Source: Pseudomonadota bacterium
GTDB taxonomy: Bacteria; Pseudomonadota; Gammaproteobacteria; Acidiferrobacterales; Acidiferrobacteraceae
Length of the DNA: 64,000 nucleotides
Assembly (NCBI GenBank): GCA_021795715.1
Contig: JAJYPD010000004.1
Coordinates: 32,842-96,841 of the forward strand
Reading direction: 5' to 3'
The number at the start of each line of letters is the position of its first letter. Position 1 is the stretch's first letter. A model generated the notes under the pieces. It saw nothing but the letters and a program-made list of their open reading frames with translations. It was not told the DNA's origin and searched no databases. The translations under genes were made by a program, and so were the position numbers. Positions 55,423-63,717 of this stretch are shown here, in pieces.

Positions 55423-56913
55423 ATGACAGAACAGACGCAAACACGGCTTGACATCGGCGGCACGCGCATCCCGGTCGTCCGGGAGGTCCTGGCCGACCTC
55501 GATACCCCCTTAAGCTGCTATCTCAAACTGGCGCAGGGCCGCTACTCCTACCTTCTGGAATCGGTGCAGGGCGGCGAGAAATGGGGCCGCTACTCCCTGA
55601 TCGGCCTGCCGGCCCATGTCTGTCTGCGGGTGACCGGAGACCGTGTGCAGATCGAGCGGGACGGCGCCGTCATCGAGCGGTTCGTCACCACGGACATGCT
55701 GAGCGCGGTCCGCGATTTCCTCAGCCGCTTTTCCGTCGTGCATGACCCGGCATTGCCGCGGTTCCATGGCGGACTGGTCGGGTATTTCGGGTACGAGATG
55801 GTCCGTCAGATCGAGCCGAGTCTGGGCGAAAGCCGCAAGCCCGACGACGGCAAGGTCCCGGATGCCCTGTTTTTGCTGACCGACGAGATCGTCATTTTCG
55901 ACAACCTGCGCGGCACGCTCTCGCTTGTCGTCTATGTCGACGCGGCCGGCGGCGAGGCCGCCCGCTCGCGCGCCCAGGAGCGGCTCGACGCGCTTGAGCG
56001 GCGGCTGCGCGAGCCGTTTGTGCCGCCGCGGTCGGCGCCGGTTGCGCCGCTTGCGGAAGAGGACTTTGTCTCCGGCTTTACGCGGGCGGGATTCGAGATG
56101 GCGGTGGAACGGTGCCGTGAATACATCCGTGCGGGCGACGTCATGCAGGTGGCTCTTTCGCAGCGCATGTCGGCGCCCGCGCAGTTTGCACCACTGGATT
56201 TGTACCGGGCGCTGCGCCGCATCAACCCGTCACCCTACATGTATTTGCTGGATTTCGGCGATTTCCACGTGGTGGGCTCATCGCCGGAAATTCTCGCGCA
56301 GCGCAATGGCGACGAGATCGCCGTCCGGCCGATTGCCGGCACGCGCCGGCGCAGCCCGGATCCGCGTGAAGATGAAATGCTGGCCCAGGAACTGCTGGCC
56401 GATCCGAAGGAAATCGCCGAACACGTCATGCTGGTGGATCTCGGACGCAACGACGTCGGCCGCGTGTCAGCGACTGGTTCCGTGGTCGTCACCGACCAGA
56501 TGACCATCGAGCGTTACTCGCACGTCATGCACATTGTGTCTCATGTCAGCGGACGCCTGCGTCCCGGACTCGACGCGTTCGATGTGCTGCGTGCAACCTT
56601 TCCTGCCGGCACGCTCACCGGCGCACCCAAGGTGCGGGCGATGGAGATCATCGACGAGCTGGAGCCGGTCAAACGGGGTGTCTATGCCGGTGCCGTGGGC
56701 TATGTCGGCTGGCATGGCAACATGGACATGGCCATCGCGATTCGCACGGCCGTCATTCGCGACGGCCGCCTGTATCTGCAAGTCGGCGCCGGGATCGTCG
56801 CCGATTCGGTGGCGGCCAGCGAATGGGAGGAGACCATCAACAAGGCGCGGGCGATGATCCGGGCGGCGCAGCTGGCCGCCAACGGTCTTGATGGCGGCCG
56901 CCTGTCGCGTTGA
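55423..56913 (+). CDS. trpE: Anthranilate synthase component I
   Basis: 496 residues. The N-terminal region has YLLESVQGGEKWGRYSLIG, whose LLES motif binds feedback tryptophan. The chorismate-binding core includes FHVVGSSPEILAQRNG, RPIAGTRRRSPDP, DLGRNDVGRVS and TGAPKVRAMEIIDELEP. The frame starts at 55414 but the second ATG (55423) has GAGGA nine bases upstream, so I choose it. No tryptophan-rich leader peptide is visible before it. trpG follows. Confidence 0.97.
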   Translation: MTEQTQTRLDIGGTRIPVVREVLADLDTPLSCYLKLAQGRYSYLLESVQGGEKWGRYSLIGLPAHVCLRVTGDRVQIERDGAVIERFVTTDMLSAVRDFLSRFSVVHDPALPRFHGGLVGYFGYEMVRQIEPSLGESRKPDDGKVPDALFLLTDEIVIFDNLRGTLSLVVYVDAAGGEAARSRAQERLDALERRLREPFVPPRSAPVAPLAEEDFVSGFTRAGFEMAVERCREYIRAGDVMQVALSQRMSAPAQFAPLDLYRALRRINPSPYMYLLDFGDFHVVGSSPEILAQRNGDEIAVRPIAGTRRRSPDPREDEMLAQELLADPKEIAEHVMLVDLGRNDVGRVSATGSVVVTDQMTIERYSHVMHIVSHVSGRLRPGLDAFDVLRATFPAGTLTGAPKVRAMEIIDELEPVKRGVYAGAVGYVGWHGNMDMAIAIRTAVIRDGRLYLQVGAGIVADSVAASEWEETINKARAMIRAAQLAANGLDGGRLSR

Positions 56914-56970
56914 ACGCGGTGCAAACAGGCGTCGTCTCCCGCGGCGCGGTACAGATAGCGTAGGTGCCAT

Positions 56971-57546
56971 ATGTTGCTGATGATCGACAATTATGATTCC
57001 TTCACTTACAACCTCGTGCAATATCTGGGCGAGCTGGGCGAGGATGTGAAGGTGGTGCGCAATGACCAGATCTCCCTGGAGGAGATCACACGCCTGCACC
57101 CGGAGCGCATCGTGATCTCCCCCGGTCCGTGCACACCGAACGAGGCGGGTATCTCTCTTGACCTGATTCTCCGTTTTGGCGCGGAAATTCCCATTCTTGG
57201 TGTCTGTCTTGGCCATCAGAGCATCGGCCAGGCGTTCGGTGGCCACGTGGTGCGCGCGCAGCGGGTCATGCACGGCAAGACTTCGGCCATTGCGCATACG
57301 GGACAAGGCGTGTTCGCGGACCTGCCCAGCCCCTTCGTGGCCACGCGCTACCATTCCCTGGTGGTGGCGCGCGACGATCTGCCCGATTGCCTTGAGATCA
57401 CCGCCTGGAGTAACGATGATCAGGAAATCATGGGGCTGCGTCACAAGAGCTGGCCGGTCGAGGGGGTGCAGTTTCACCCCGAATCGATCCTAAGCGAGCA
57501 CGGGCATAAGCTTTTGCAGAACTTTCTGCGCAACGGGCGGGCGTGA
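56971..57546 (+). CDS. trpG: Anthranilate synthase component II (glutamine amidotransferase)
   Basis: 191 residues. It supplies ammonia to TrpE. The class I amidotransferase triad is visible: Cys in [16 protein letters not shown] and His-Glu in FHPESIL near the end, with the oxyanion [11 protein letters not shown]. It could also serve as PabA, since pabB is not in the window. trpD overlaps its stop by one base (TGATG). Confidence 0.95.
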   Translation: MLLMIDNYDSFTYNLVQYLGELGEDVKVVRNDQISLEEITRLHPERIVISPGPCTPNEAGISLDLILRFGAEIPILGVCLGHQSIGQAFGGHVVRAQRVMHGKTSAIAHTGQGVFADLPSPFVATRYHSLVVARDDLPDCLEITAWSNDDQEIMGLRHKSWPVEGVQFHPESILSEHGHKLLQNFLRNGRA

Positions 57547-58574
57547 TGCCGGCGGCCGTCCAGGAAGCCATTCGCATTCTGGCCGATGGCAAGGATCTGA
57601 CATCCGACACGATGCGGCGGGCCCTGATGGAGGTCATGACGGGGGCGGCCACACCGGCACAGATCGGTGCGTTGCTCATGGGTCTGCGCGTCAAGGGGGA
57701 GACGGTCGATGAACTCGTAGCCGCCGCCCAGGTGATGCGGGAACTGTCGGTGCCGGTCGCCATCCGGGATACGAGCCGCCTGATCGATACCTGCGGAACG
57801 GGCGGGGATGGCGCGTCGACTTTCAATATCTCGACGGCATCGGCCATCGTCGCCGCCTGCGCCGGCGCCAGGGTCGCCAAACATGGCAACCGATCCGTGT
57901 CCAGCCGTTCAGGGAGCGCCGACGTTCTCGAGGCGGCGGGCGTGGCGCTCGACCTGCCGCCGGCGCGGGTCGCGCAGTGCATCGAAACGATCGGTATCGG
58001 TTTTCTGTTTGCACCCCGCCATCATGAGGCCATGCGCCATGCGAGCGGCGTGCGCAAGGAATTGGGGGTGCGCACGCTGTTCAACATGCTGGGACCCCTG
58101 ACCAATCCGGCCGGCGCGCGCCGGCAGGTGGCCGGCGTCTTCAGTGCGGATTTGCTGGATGTCTTCGCCCGGGCCCTGAAGGCGCTGGGCAGCGAACATG
58201 CGTTGGTGGTGCGCTCCACAGACGGATTGGACGAGATCAGTCCGGTGGCGCCGACGGAGGTGGCCGAGCTGCGTGAGGGCAGGATTCAGCGCTACGCCAT
58301 CACGCCGCAACAATTCGGCCTGCCCGGGGGCCGGATCGAGGAGTTGCGGGTGGGAAGCGCCGCCGACAGTCTCGCCATTTTGCATGACGTGTTTGGCGGT
58401 GCCGGGGGCACGGCGGCCACGGCCGTCATCCTAAACGGCGCAGCCGCCATTTACGTGGCGGGCCTGGCGGAGGATTGGCAGGCGGCGGTGGCGCGCGCGC
58501 GCGCCATTTTGGCAAGCGGCGCGGCGGCCGCCAAGCTTGCCGAGCTCGTTGCCTTTACGGGGGCGCCGGCATGA
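57546..58574 (+). CDS. trpD: Anthranilate phosphoribosyltransferase
   Basis: 342 residues. It attaches PRPP ribose to anthranilate. Motifs are [17 protein letters not shown] near residue 80, [49 protein letters not shown] and the C-terminal [21 protein letters not shown] stretch. The start is the ATG in TGATG after trpG; a GTG just before it is an alternative. It overlaps trpC by 4 bp. Confidence 0.96.
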   Translation: MPAAVQEAIRILADGKDLTSDTMRRALMEVMTGAATPAQIGALLMGLRVKGETVDELVAAAQVMRELSVPVAIRDTSRLIDTCGTGGDGASTFNISTASAIVAACAGARVAKHGNRSVSSRSGSADVLEAAGVALDLPPARVAQCIETIGIGFLFAPRHHEAMRHASGVRKELGVRTLFNMLGPLTNPAGARRQVAGVFSADLLDVFARALKALGSEHALVVRSTDGLDEISPVAPTEVAELREGRIQRYAITPQQFGLPGGRIEELRVGSAADSLAILHDVFGGAGGTAATAVILNGAAAIYVAGLAEDWQAAVARARAILASGAAAAKLAELVAFTGAPA

Positions 58575-59368
58575 GCGATATCCTCGACAGGATACTGCGC
58601 AGCAAGGTCGCCGAGGTGGCGGCGCGCCGGCGGGAGCGTCCGCTCGCCCAACTGCTGGCGGGGCTTGCGGGCGCGCCGGCGCTGCGGCCCTTTGCCGATG
58701 CGCTCAAACGGCGCGCGCAGGCCGGCGTGGGCATCATCGCCGAAATCAAGAGGGCATCGCCCAGCCGCGGCGTGATGCGCGCCCATCTCGATCCGGCCGC
58801 CTGCGCCATGAGTTACGAACAGGCCGGCGCGGCCGCGCTGTCGGTGCTGACGGATGGCGAATATTTCGGCGGCAGCGCAGAGGACCTGCGCGTCGCCCGG
58901 GCCGCCTGTGGATTGCCGGTGTTGCGCAAGGATTTCCTGATCGACCCCTATCAGGTGGTCGAGAGCCGGCTGATGGGCGCTGACTGCATCCTGCTCATCG
59001 TCGCTGCGCTCGATGACGGGCAACTGGAGGAGCTCTATGCGGCCGCGCGCGAACAGGGTCTCGACGTGCTGATCGAGGTCCATGACCGCGACGAACTCGA
59101 GCGGGCGCTGCGGTTGCCGGGCGGACTGATCGGCATCAACAACCGCAATCTCCGCGATTTCGTGACCCGCGTCGAAACGACGCTGACGTTGCGCGGCCAT
59201 GTTCCACCGGATCGCTTTCTCGTCACCGAAAGCGGTATCCGCGACGCCGCCGATGTCGCGCGCCTGGTGGCGGCGGGGGTCAGGGGATTTCTGGTGGGAG
59301 AGGCGTTCATGGTGGCGGAGAATCCCGGGGCGCGCTTGGCGCAGGTGTTTGAGGGCAATTTGATATGA
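58571..59368 (+). CDS. trpC: Indole-3-glycerol-phosphate synthase
   Basis: 265 residues, TIM barrel. The catalytic regions are [36 protein letters not shown] and INNRNLRDF, and the C-terminal phosphate site is FLVGEAFM. trpF, trpB and trpA are not in the window. It overlaps trpD and the OsmC gene by 4 bp each, so the OsmC gene is part of the same transcript. Confidence 0.96.
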   Translation: MSDILDRILRSKVAEVAARRRERPLAQLLAGLAGAPALRPFADALKRRAQAGVGIIAEIKRASPSRGVMRAHLDPAACAMSYEQAGAAALSVLTDGEYFGGSAEDLRVARAACGLPVLRKDFLIDPYQVVESRLMGADCILLIVAALDDGQLEELYAAAREQGLDVLIEVHDRDELERALRLPGGLIGINNRNLRDFVTRVETTLTLRGHVPPDRFLVTESGIRDAADVARLVAAGVRGFLVGEAFMVAENPGARLAQVFEGNLI

Positions 59369-59784
59369 GGGCAGTCGTGCGATGGGAAGGGGAAGCCGCC
59401 TTTAGTGGCGAAACGGCCAGCGGCCACGTTGTACGCATGGATGGACCTGCCGAATCCGGCGGACGGGACAGCGGGCCGCGGCCGACCGAACTGGTGTTGC
59501 TGGGAATGGGCGGATGCACGTCGTTTGATGTCGTGCATATCCTGCGCAAGGGGCGCCACGACATCCGTGGCTGTACCGCGCAGATCGATGCGGACCGGGC
59601 GACCGAGGATCCAAAGGTGTTTGTCCGCATCCACATCCATTTCGTGGTCACAGGCCGCAACCTGAACGAAGCGGCGGTGGAGCGCGCCATCCGCCTTTCT
59701 GCGGAAAAGTACTGCTCGGTGTCGATCATGCTGGAGAAAACCGCGGAGATCACGCATTCATTCGAGGTCGTCGATGGCGGCTAA
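59365..59784 (+). CDS. OsmC family redox protein (YhfA-like)
   Basis: 139 residues. The two reactive cysteines of OsmC-type hydroperoxide reductases are present ([11 protein letters not shown] and [11 protein letters not shown]). The small size and N-terminus ([17 protein letters not shown]) fit the YhfA-like subgroup. The protein may reduce organic peroxides. Its 4-bp overlap with trpC is likely operonic convenience. Confidence 0.88.
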   Translation: MRAVVRWEGEAAFSGETASGHVVRMDGPAESGGRDSGPRPTELVLLGMGGCTSFDVVHILRKGRHDIRGCTAQIDADRATEDPKVFVRIHIHFVVTGRNLNEAAVERAIRLSAEKYCSVSIMLEKTAEITHSFEVVDGG

Positions 59785-59793
59785 GGAGGGACG

Positions 59794-60165
59794 ATGCGAC
59801 TGAGTCACCTGGCGCTCACGGTCCAGAATCTCGAGGCGGCGACCGATTTTTACGGGCGCATTCTGGGGATGGAGATCGTCTGGCAGCCGGATCCGGACAA
59901 CGTGTACCTGTCGTTTGGTTCTGACAACCTGGCTTTGCATCGCGGTCCGCATTCCGGGCGCGGTGCGCTGGACCATCTCGGTTTCATGGTGGATACGCCG
60001 GCTGCGGTCGATGTGTGGGCTGAGCGCCTAAGTCATGCCGGCGTCGCGATCGATGCGTTACCGCGGACCCACCGGGACGGGGCGCGCAGCCTCTATTGCC
60101 GCGACCCTGACGGCAACCTGGTCCAGATCCTCTGGGTACCGCAGGCGGGGCATCAGAGCCAATAG
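59794..60165 (+). CDS. VOC superfamily protein (glyoxalase-like)
   Basis: 123 residues. It has the vicinal-oxygen-chelate fold: LSHLALTVQNLEAATDFYGRILGM at the start, a His ligand in ALDHLGFMVDT, and RDPDGNLVQIL with the closing Glu-like position. It is similar to lactoylglutathione lyase or fosfomycin-type proteins, but substrates differ widely and none is clear. It overlaps the convergent coq7 by 13 bp. Confidence 0.82.
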   Translation: MRLSHLALTVQNLEAATDFYGRILGMEIVWQPDPDNVYLSFGSDNLALHRGPHSGRGALDHLGFMVDTPAAVDVWAERLSHAGVAIDALPRTHRDGARSLYCRDPDGNLVQILWVPQAGHQSQ

Positions 60166-60788
60166 GCCGTTGTCGTCATCACCCGGGCGGCCGCGCGCAT
60201 GGCCGAACGCGCCAGCCAGCCGAGACGGCTTCCCCCGGCTTCCACCGCCTGGGTCGCGTGGCGGCCCTCATCGACGATCATCTGTTCCAGTATGGCGCGG
60301 CTCTTGTGGTCGCCCGATGGCAGACGCTGCAAATGGCCCTGCAGGTGCGCCACCACCTGACGCTCGGTTTCGGCGACGAAGCCGAGACTCACCCGGTCCC
60401 CCATGAGTGAGGTTCCGACGCCAATCGCCCACGAGCCCATGTACCAGAATGGCGTCAGGTAGCTGCGGTGGCCGCCGAGTTCATGCACCCGCCCGGCGGT
60501 CCAGCCCAGGTGGGCCAGTTCGTCCCGCGCGGCGGCGCGCAGGCTTTTGTGTACTGCCGTGCTGGTGGCGCACAGCGCGTGACCATGGTAAAGGGCTTGC
60601 GCCGCCACCTCTCCCGCATGGTTTACGCGCATCAGCCGGGCGACTTTCTGCCGGTCGGCATCGCTCAGGGTCTCTGCGGTCTTGGGGACGCTGTCTGGGT
60701 AGGGGGCGCCGGACGCCGGCCCGGCAAAGGTGCGCAGGGTCTGATCGAGCTGATCGATAACGCGGTCGATGAAGGTGAAAGTCGGCAT
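60153..60788 (-). CDS. coq7: 3-demethoxyubiquinol 3-hydroxylase (Coq7)
   Basis: 211 residues from MPTFTFIDRVIDQLDQ. It is a diiron enzyme for late ubiquinone hydroxylation, membrane-associated. Ligand motifs are in RVNHAGEVAAQALYHG, ARDELAHLGW (ExxH), and IVDEGRHATQAVEAGG (ExxH). An ATG six codons earlier (60806) is an alternative start. Downstream of the GlcF-like gene by 21 bp, in the same direction. Confidence 0.93.
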   Translation of the reverse strand: MPTFTFIDRVIDQLDQTLRTFAGPASGAPYPDSVPKTAETLSDADRQKVARLMRVNHAGEVAAQALYHGHALCATSTAVHKSLRAAARDELAHLGWTAGRVHELGGHRSYLTPFWYMGSWAIGVGTSLMGDRVSLGFVAETERQVVAHLQGHLQRLPSGDHKSRAILEQMIVDEGRHATQAVEAGGSRLGWLARSAMRAAARVMTTTAYWL

Positions 60789-60809
60789 AGGAACCCAGTC
60801 TAGCATGCC

Positions 60810-62012
60810 TTAAGCCTCTCCCAATTGGCCGGCAAGGACGACGAGCGGATGGATGATGGGAACGGGAGAGGTCTCGCCCAGGCGCATCTGCAGGCGGCAG
60901 CCGATGTTGGCCGACACGACGATGTCCGCCTCGATGTCCGCTATCGCGGATCGTTTTGCGGTACGCAGCGCGGTGGCCATGGCCGGTTCCCGCAGGAAGT
61001 AGTCGCCCGCACCGCCGCAGCAGGTTTTGTTGTCGGGCAAAGACACGATGCGCGCGTCCGGGATGTGCCGCAACAGGGTGTAGACGGAGTCGGCGGACTG
61101 CAACGCATTGCGCAGCGAGCAGGGCTCGTGGACGGCGATCGTCTTCGGCAGGCTTTTGAGCCGCCATGACGCGGCCGGCAGCTCGTCGGCAAGAAACCGG
61201 TGAATATCCAGCACCGCCGCCGGGAAGCGCGGTCGGCCATGCGCGCGGTCGGCATGCAGTTGTGCGGTGCAGCCGCTTGCCAGGCCGATCACGGGTCCGG
61301 CGCTGTCGGCGAAGGCGCGGCGATTGCGTCTTTCCTGGCGCTCGCCAAGGCCGGTATCACCGGCATGGCGCGCAAGCGCGCCGCAACAGCCTTGCTGGCG
61401 CGGGATCGAGACCGCAAACCCATGATGGCGCAGGATGGTCATGGCCGCCGCCAAGGTGTCACCTTCAAGACGCGCGGTGCAGCCCAGAAAGAGGCTGACC
61501 GGGCGGTTGCCCGCCGTGGCGCGCGGGCGCCGGTAGGCCGGGCGCGGCGGCAGGGCGGGCAGCGCGGCAAGGGGTCCCGGCAGAAGACGCGCAAGGCCGG
61601 TGCGCGCGGCATCATAGGCCAGTGCCAGCAGGCGCGGCGATTGTGTGGCGCGAAGGAGCGTATGATAAACACGTGGCCGCGGGGGTTGCGCCGCGAGCAG
61701 CGCGCGCGCGTCGGCAAGCAGTACCCCATAGGGAACCCGGCTCGGACAGGCGGCTTCGCACGCCTGGCAGCCCAGACAGTGATCGATGTGTGCCTTGAGG
61801 ACCGCCGACGGCTTTAGCTGTCCGGCGGCGACGGCGCGCATGAGGGCGATGCGGCCACGGGGGGATTCGCTCTCGTCGGCCGTGCGCTGATAGGTCGGGC
61901 ACGTGGGCAAACACAGCCCGCAGGCCACACAGCGGTCCGCGTTCGCGATGATTCGCCTGTTGCGCGTATCATCCGCACGGGTTTGGTTGGTATCAGGAGC
62001 GACAAGGGTCAT
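60810..62012 (-). CDS. glcF: Glycolate oxidase iron-sulfur subunit-like protein
   Basis: 400 residues. Two [4Fe-4S] clusters are in CVACGLCLPTCPTY and CLGCQACEAACPSRVPYG, followed by two cysteine-rich CCG domains (QGCCGALARHAG and KTCCGGAGDYF), as in GlcF/HdrB-like proteins. The typical partners GlcD and GlcE are not next to it. The start codon lies in CATG shared with the divergent ferredoxin gene, so either start may be slightly off. It could oxidise glycolate or another 2-hydroxyacid together with flavoproteins elsewhere. Confidence 0.82.
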   Translation of the reverse strand: MTLVAPDTNQTRADDTRNRRIIANADRCVACGLCLPTCPTYQRTADESESPRGRIALMRAVAAGQLKPSAVLKAHIDHCLGCQACEAACPSRVPYGVLLADARALLAAQPPRPRVYHTLLRATQSPRLLALAYDAARTGLARLLPGPLAALPALPPRPAYRRPRATAGNRPVSLFLGCTARLEGDTLAAAMTILRHHGFAVSIPRQQGCCGALARHAGDTGLGERQERRNRRAFADSAGPVIGLASGCTAQLHADRAHGRPRFPAAVLDIHRFLADELPAASWRLKSLPKTIAVHEPCSLRNALQSADSVYTLLRHIPDARIVSLPDNKTCCGGAGDYFLREPAMATALRTAKRSAIADIEADIVVSANIGCRLQMRLGETSPVPIIHPLVVLAGQLGEA

Positions 62013-62337
62013 GTATTACCGCCATCATGTGTTTTTCTGCACGAATCAGCGGGAGGGCGACCGCCCTTGCTGTCAGCGATACGGGGCGCAGGAGATGCGG
62101 GATTATGCCAAGGCGCGCATCAAGGCCCTCGGTCTGTCCGGCCCGGGGGAGGTCCGCGTCAACACCGCCGGCTGCATGGACCGCTGCGAAGAGGGGCCGG
62201 TGCTGGTCGTCTACCCCGAGGGCGTATGGTACACCTACGTCGACCGGGAGGACATCGAGGAAATCATCAACGAACACCTGCTGGGCGGACGGATCGTCGA
62301 GCGTCTGCGGCTCGACCGTGTGGAGCCCGGGAAGTAG
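62011..62337 (+). CDS. Thioredoxin-like [2Fe-2S] ferredoxin
   Basis: 108 residues. Cluster cysteines are C10 (FFCTNQREG), a CC pair nine residues further on, and Cx3C (AGCMDRCEEGP) later. This is the layout of the thioredoxin-fold 2Fe-2S ferredoxins such as those of Aquifex and Azotobacter. Partner enzymes are not known for most of this group. The start ATG overlaps the start codon of the divergent glcF-like gene. The RBS (AAGGG) is inside that gene. A 283-bp gap to rplM follows. Confidence 0.88.
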   Translation: MYYRHHVFFCTNQREGDRPCCQRYGAQEMRDYAKARIKALGLSGPGEVRVNTAGCMDRCEEGPVLVVYPEGVWYTYVDREDIEEIINEHLLGGRIVERLRLDRVEPGK

Positions 62338-62365
62338 GCCCCGAAAAGCTGAGGGGAAATGCCCC

Positions 62366-62394
62366 TTGACATGCTCCCCTCTATATAAGATAAT
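62366..62394 (+). promoter_or_regulatory. Near-consensus sigma-70 promoter of a putative small RNA
   Basis: TTGACA (62366-62371), a 17-bp spacer and GATAAT (62389-62394), in an AT-rich stretch. Predicted transcription start is about 62401. It lies only 29 bases after the ferredoxin stop, and no protein gene starts before the terminator at 62473. Confidence 0.78.
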
Positions 62395-62400
62395 TATTAT

Positions 62401-62505
62401 ATGCTTCAGGCGGTGAGTGAGATTCCTTCTCCTCCCGCGGTAACGACTCCTCCATCCTCCTAGTGGTGGTTCAAGGCGTGGCTCAACCCCACGCCTTCTT
62501 TTTTT
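62401..62505 (+). ncRNA. Putative CCUCC-motif small RNA between the ferredoxin gene and rplM
   Basis: About 105 nt between the promoter at 62366 and the terminator ending at 62505. It contains CTCCTCCC (62429-62436), CTCCTCC (62447-62453) and TCCTCC (62455-62460). All can pair with GGAGG Shine-Dalgarno sequences. No open reading frame with an RBS fits in it. The layout resembles C-rich regulatory RNAs known from other proteobacteria, but I cannot name a family. rplM has its own promoter, so this is not obviously a leader. It is a prediction with no expression evidence. Confidence 0.65.
62473..62505 (+). terminator. Strong intrinsic terminator of the putative small RNA
   Basis: AAGGCGTGG (62473-62481) and CCACGCCTT (62489-62497) form a perfect 9-bp stem with a 7-base loop, followed by C and seven T. 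Confidence 0.9.
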
Positions 62506-62558
62506 CCGGCCTGTATAACGCAAGAGTGCACGAATAGTCAAGGCTCCCCGTGGCCCCG

Positions 62559-62587
62559 TTGACAGCGCCGCCCGTCATCCGTACTAT
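62559..62587 (+). promoter_or_regulatory. Sigma-70 promoter of rplM-rpsI
   Basis: TTGACA (62559-62564), a 17-bp spacer and TACTAT (62582-62587), with the rplM ATG about 34 bases beyond the -10. The predicted 5' untranslated leader is about 27 nt, so there is little room for an L13-binding structure. Confidence 0.78.
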
Positions 62588-62620
62588 GCGGCCCTTCGTA
62601 ATTCATGCCTCGGAACCCTC

Positions 62621-63049
62621 ATGACGACGTTCTCGGCCAAATCAGAAACTGTCCGGCGCGACTGGTATGTGGTCGACGCCTCCAATAAGGTGCTCGGGCG
62701 CCTCGCCAGCGAGATCGCCCGGCGTTTGCGCGGCAAGCACAAGCCTGAATTTACGCCGCATGTGGACACGGGCGATTACATCGTGGTCATCAATGCCGAG
62801 AAAGTGCAGGTGACCGGGCGCAAGGCGGAGCACAAGCTCTACCATCACTACTCCGGCTACCAGAGCGGTCTGAAGACCTACACCTTCACCGAGCTGAAGG
62901 GCCGTGCGCCGGAGAGCGTTCTGGAAACCGCGGTGCGGGGCATGCTGCCAAAAGGTCCGCTGGGCCGGCAGATGCTGCGTAAGCTGAAGATCTATGCGGG
63001 CGGCCAGCACGAACATGCGGCCCAGCAACCCAAGCCGTTGGAACTTTGA
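62621..63049 (+). CDS. rplM: 50S ribosomal protein L13
   Basis: 142 residues, standard for bacterial L13. It has [62 protein letters not shown] and the C-terminal [20 protein letters not shown]. It is an early assembly protein of the large subunit. rpsI follows after 16 bp. Confidence 0.98.
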   Translation: MTTFSAKSETVRRDWYVVDASNKVLGRLASEIARRLRGKHKPEFTPHVDTGDYIVVINAEKVQVTGRKAEHKLYHHYSGYQSGLKTYTFTELKGRAPESVLETAVRGMLPKGPLGRQMLRKLKIYAGGQHEHAAQQPKPLEL

Positions 63050-63065
63050 GAGAGCGTAAGGAACT

Positions 63066-63458
63066 ATGGCTGAAGCCAAGCATTACGGTACAGGGCGTCG
63101 CAAATCCGCCAATGCGCGAGTCTACCTCAGCAGAGGCAAAGGCAACTTCTTGGTCAACAATCGTCCGGTTGACGAGTATTTCGGGCGGGAGACGGCGCGG
63201 ACTTTGGTGCGACAGCCCTTTGCCGTGACGGAGACCACGGACCGTTTCGATGTCCAGGTCAACGTGCGGGGTGGTGGGCCAAGCGGTCAGGCGGGCGCTG
63301 TTCTCCACGGTATCGCGCGCGCCCTGCTGGCCTACGACGAATCCCTTCGCGCATCGTTGCGTCGCGCCGGTTTCCTGACACGGGACGCCCGCGAGGTGGA
63401 ACGTAAGAAAGTCGGTCTCCACAAGGCGCGCAAGCGTCCGCAGTACTCGAAGCGCTAA
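63066..63458 (+). CDS. rpsI: 30S ribosomal protein S9
   Basis: 130 residues. It begins [39 protein letters not shown] sequence and ends [17 protein letters not shown], whose final Lys-Arg contacts the P-site tRNA. The RBS is AAGGA seven bases before the ATG. It is co-transcribed with rplM. The tRNA-Gln gene starts seven bases after its stop codon. Confidence 0.98.
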   Translation: MAEAKHYGTGRRKSANARVYLSRGKGNFLVNNRPVDEYFGRETARTLVRQPFAVTETTDRFDVQVNVRGGGPSGQAGAVLHGIARALLAYDESLRASLRRAGFLTRDAREVERKKVGLHKARKRPQYSKR

Positions 63459-63465
63459 GTTCGCT

Positions 63466-63539
63466 TGGGGGATCGTCTAGTGGTAGGACAGCGGACTCTG
63501 ACTCCGTTAACCGAGGTTCGAATCCTCGTCCCCCAGCCA
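63466..63539 (+). tRNA. tRNA-Gln (anticodon CTG)
   Basis: 74 nt including an encoded CCA end (63537-63539). The acceptor stem is TGGGGGA (63466-63472) with TCCCCCA (63529-63535), followed by discriminator G. The T arm has the GGTTCGAATCC motif. The anticodon loop CTCTGAC gives anticodon CTG at 63498-63500. It begins 7 bases after rpsI and is probably released from the rplM-rpsI transcript by processing. Confidence 0.96.
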
Positions 63540-63548
63540 TAGACAGCA

Positions 63549-63580
63549 AGGGCCTAGGCGCCGGCCTGGGCCCTGTTTTT
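63549..63580 (+). terminator. Intrinsic terminator after tRNA-Gln
   Basis: An 11-bp stem, with one G-T pair, pairs 63549-63559 with 63564-63574 (AGGGCC pairs with GGCCCT at the base) around a 4-base loop. It is followed by GTTTTT. It ends the rplM-rpsI-tRNA-Gln transcript. Confidence 0.88.
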
Positions 63581-63717
63581 CGCGGACAACCGCAAGGCGC
63601 GGGGCCGCCTGAACCCGCCGCAACGACCCGCAAGACCCCACTCCCTTTGCCTGCCACCGACCCCACGTGGAATCTGCGCGTGGCGGCGGTGTGCAAATGG
63701 ACCGTCACGATGCCGTT

